Origin: an uncultured Ruminococcus sp.
GTDB lineage: Bacteria; Bacillota; Clostridia; Oscillospirales; Acutalibacteraceae
Direction of reading: 5' to 3'
Assembly (NCBI GenBank): GCA_902786345.1
Contig: CADACB010000015.1
Location: forward strand, 1-39,932
Length of the DNA stretch: 39,932 nucleotides
The number at the start of each line of letters is the position of its first letter. Position 1 is the stretch's first letter. Position numbers and translations under genes: made by a program. Below the pieces are notes generated by a model. The model had not been told where the DNA came from, ran no database searches, and saw nothing but the letters and a program-made list of their open reading frames with translations. This document shows positions 38,913-39,932 of this stretch, piece after piece.

Positions 38913-39620
38913 TTATTGTCCCACAATAGTGCCTACATTTTCTCCGCACACAGCAGCTACTATATTATCAGGATTGTCAAGACTGAATACCATTATCGGA
39001 AGATTATTGTCTTTACAAATTGCCGCTGCTGTGCTGTCCATTACCTTAAGGTCGTGATTAAGAACCTCGTGGAAGGAAATTTTGTCATATTTTTTTGCAT
39101 TTGGATTAGTTTTAGGATCGCAGTCATAAACTCCGTCAACCATTGTAGCCTTAAGTATTATATCAGCCTCGATCTCTGCTGCTCTGAGCGCTGCGGCTGT
39201 GTCTGTTGAGAAGAACGGATTTCCTGTTCCACAGCCAAATACCAATATTCTGCCCTTTTCAAGGTGACGTATTGCTCTGTTTCTGATATAAGGCTCTGCA
39301 ACCTGCTGCATTGAAATTGCAGTCTGGACACGCACTTCAAGACCAAGCTGTTCAAGTGCATCACACACGCCAAGAGCATTTATTACGGTTGCAAGCATTC
39401 CCATATGATCCGCTCTTGTTCTGTCCATCTTACCGCTCGAACGGCCTCTCCAGAAGTTTCCTCCGCCAACAACTATAGCGACCTCAACTCCCATTTCATT
39501 CAGCTGTTTTATTGGCTTACAGAAGCTTAACACAGTATCAAAATCTATACCGTGCTTCTCTTCACCTGCAAGCGACTCACCACTGAGTTTTAAAAGTATT
39601 CTCTTATATTTAGGTTTCAT
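38913..39620 (-). CDS. pyrH: UMP kinase
   Basis: A 235-aa bacterial UMP kinase (UMP + ATP to UDP + ADP). Motifs: [60 protein letters not shown] and [18 protein letters not shown]. The ATG at 39620 gives the usual [12 protein letters not shown] start, although it is 12 nt from AGGAG; a GTG at 39629 is only 3 nt from it, so the start is not fully settled. It is the first gene of the pyrH-frr-uppS-cdsA-dxr-rseP-ispG-polC run. The 39630-39824 gap contains no gene I can see. Confidence 0.97.
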   Translation of the reverse strand: MKPKYKRILLKLSGESLAGEEKHGIDFDTVLSFCKPIKQLNEMGVEVAIVVGGGNFWRGRSSGKMDRTRADHMGMLATVINALGVCDALEQLGLEVRVQTAISMQQVAEPYIRNRAIRHLEKGRILVFGCGTGNPFFSTDTAAALRAAEIEADIILKATMVDGVYDCDPKTNPNAKKYDKISFHEVLNHDLKVMDSTAAAICKDNNLPIMVFSLDNPDNIVAAVCGENVGTIVGQ

Positions 39621-39824
39621 AATATTCACACACTCCTGTTGTCTAATACTACTTTAATATATTCTACTATATTCGTCAATCAAAGTAAAGCACATTTTAT
39701 GAATTTTTTGCCATTCAGCAAATGTGTATTTTTTTATTGCAACAGCCGCTATTAATTTTTATTCATACTCATCTTATGTTTGTTATATGCACTGCGGAAT
39801 ATTGGGGTTTTAAATATCATTTGC

Positions 39825-39870
39825 AAAAAAGAATCGTATGAACACCGCTGCTTCAGCATTCATACGATTC
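39825..39870 (-). terminator. Terminator after tRNA-Leu
   Basis: On the minus strand, GAATCGTATGAA and TTCATACGATTC (ends at 39870 and 39831) form a long stem followed by six T (39830-39825). It is 7 bp beyond the tRNA 3' end. Confidence 0.9.
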
Positions 39871-39877
39871 TTTACAG

Positions 39878-39932
39878 TGCCGGTAGTGGGACTCGAACCC
39901 ACACGCCCTTGCGGACAACAGATTTTGAGTCT
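39878..39932 (-). tRNA. tRNA-Leu (CAA), 5' part beyond window
   Basis: The 3' portion is present: anticodon stem-loop AGA-CTCAAAA-TCT with anticodon CAA, a long variable arm (TGTCCGCAAGGGCG), a T arm GTGGGTTCGAGTCCCAC, acceptor strand TACCGGC and discriminator A. The long variable arm and CAA anticodon identify leucine. CCA is not encoded. The 5' half lies beyond 39932. Confidence 0.9.

Overview
The window looks like chromosome from a low-GC, Gram-positive, spore-forming-lineage Firmicute, most likely a Ruminococcus-like member of the Oscillospirales. Supporting signs are a Gram-positive PolC, a cotJABC spore-coat operon, strong AGGAGG ribosome sites, near-consensus sigma-A promoters, frequent TTG/GTG starts, and many DUF4430 and DUF2628-type proteins. 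The genus is an inference; no marker gene such as 16S rRNA is present.

Region 1 (1 to about 5929) is the integrase end of an integrated mobile element, most likely a prophage. It holds early-type genes reading out of the window to the left, a divergent switch region with repeated operator-like sites, a LexA/CI-type S24 repressor, three cargo genes ending in a DEDDh exonuclease-BRCT protein, a HicAB toxin-antitoxin pair, and a large serine recombinase. The recombinase gene ends 23 bp from the centre of a hybrid attachment site. That site cuts the spore-coat gene cotJC after codon 65; cotJB and cotJA follow intact. The element therefore splits a sporulation gene, as known developmentally excised elements do.

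Region 2 (6.6-10.6 kb) has a RING-like/zinc-ribbon membrane protein in an operon with galU, then a nitroreductase and a repeat-rich membrane protein carrying a 96-bp in-frame tandem repeat.

Region 3 (10.77-18.2 kb, minus strand) is a corrinoid-uptake operon. In transcription order it has a sigma-A promoter, a cobalamin riboswitch, an intrinsic terminator, a small HNH-repeat protein, a large secreted DUF4430/terpenoid-cyclase-fold protein (transcobalamin-like), a membrane-anchored DUF4430 protein, EcfT, and a single polypeptide fusing two ECF ATPases to an S-component-like membrane domain.

Region 4 (18.4-27.4 kb) holds single genes: two XRE regulators, a YaiI/YqxD protein, a CNNM/CorC-type transporter, isocitrate dehydrogenase with aconitase, a 35-residue membrane peptide, a GH13 glycosidase, and an unrecognised 284-aa protein.

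Region 5 (27.4-39.9 kb, minus strand) is conserved housekeeping: rpsF-ssb-rpsR behind a leader resembling the S6:S18 motif, then pyrH-frr-uppS-cdsA-dxr-rseP-ispG-polC, and a partial tRNA-Leu at the window edge. A 66-bp dispersed repeat lies just upstream of two minus-strand promoters (corrinoid operon and rpsF operon).
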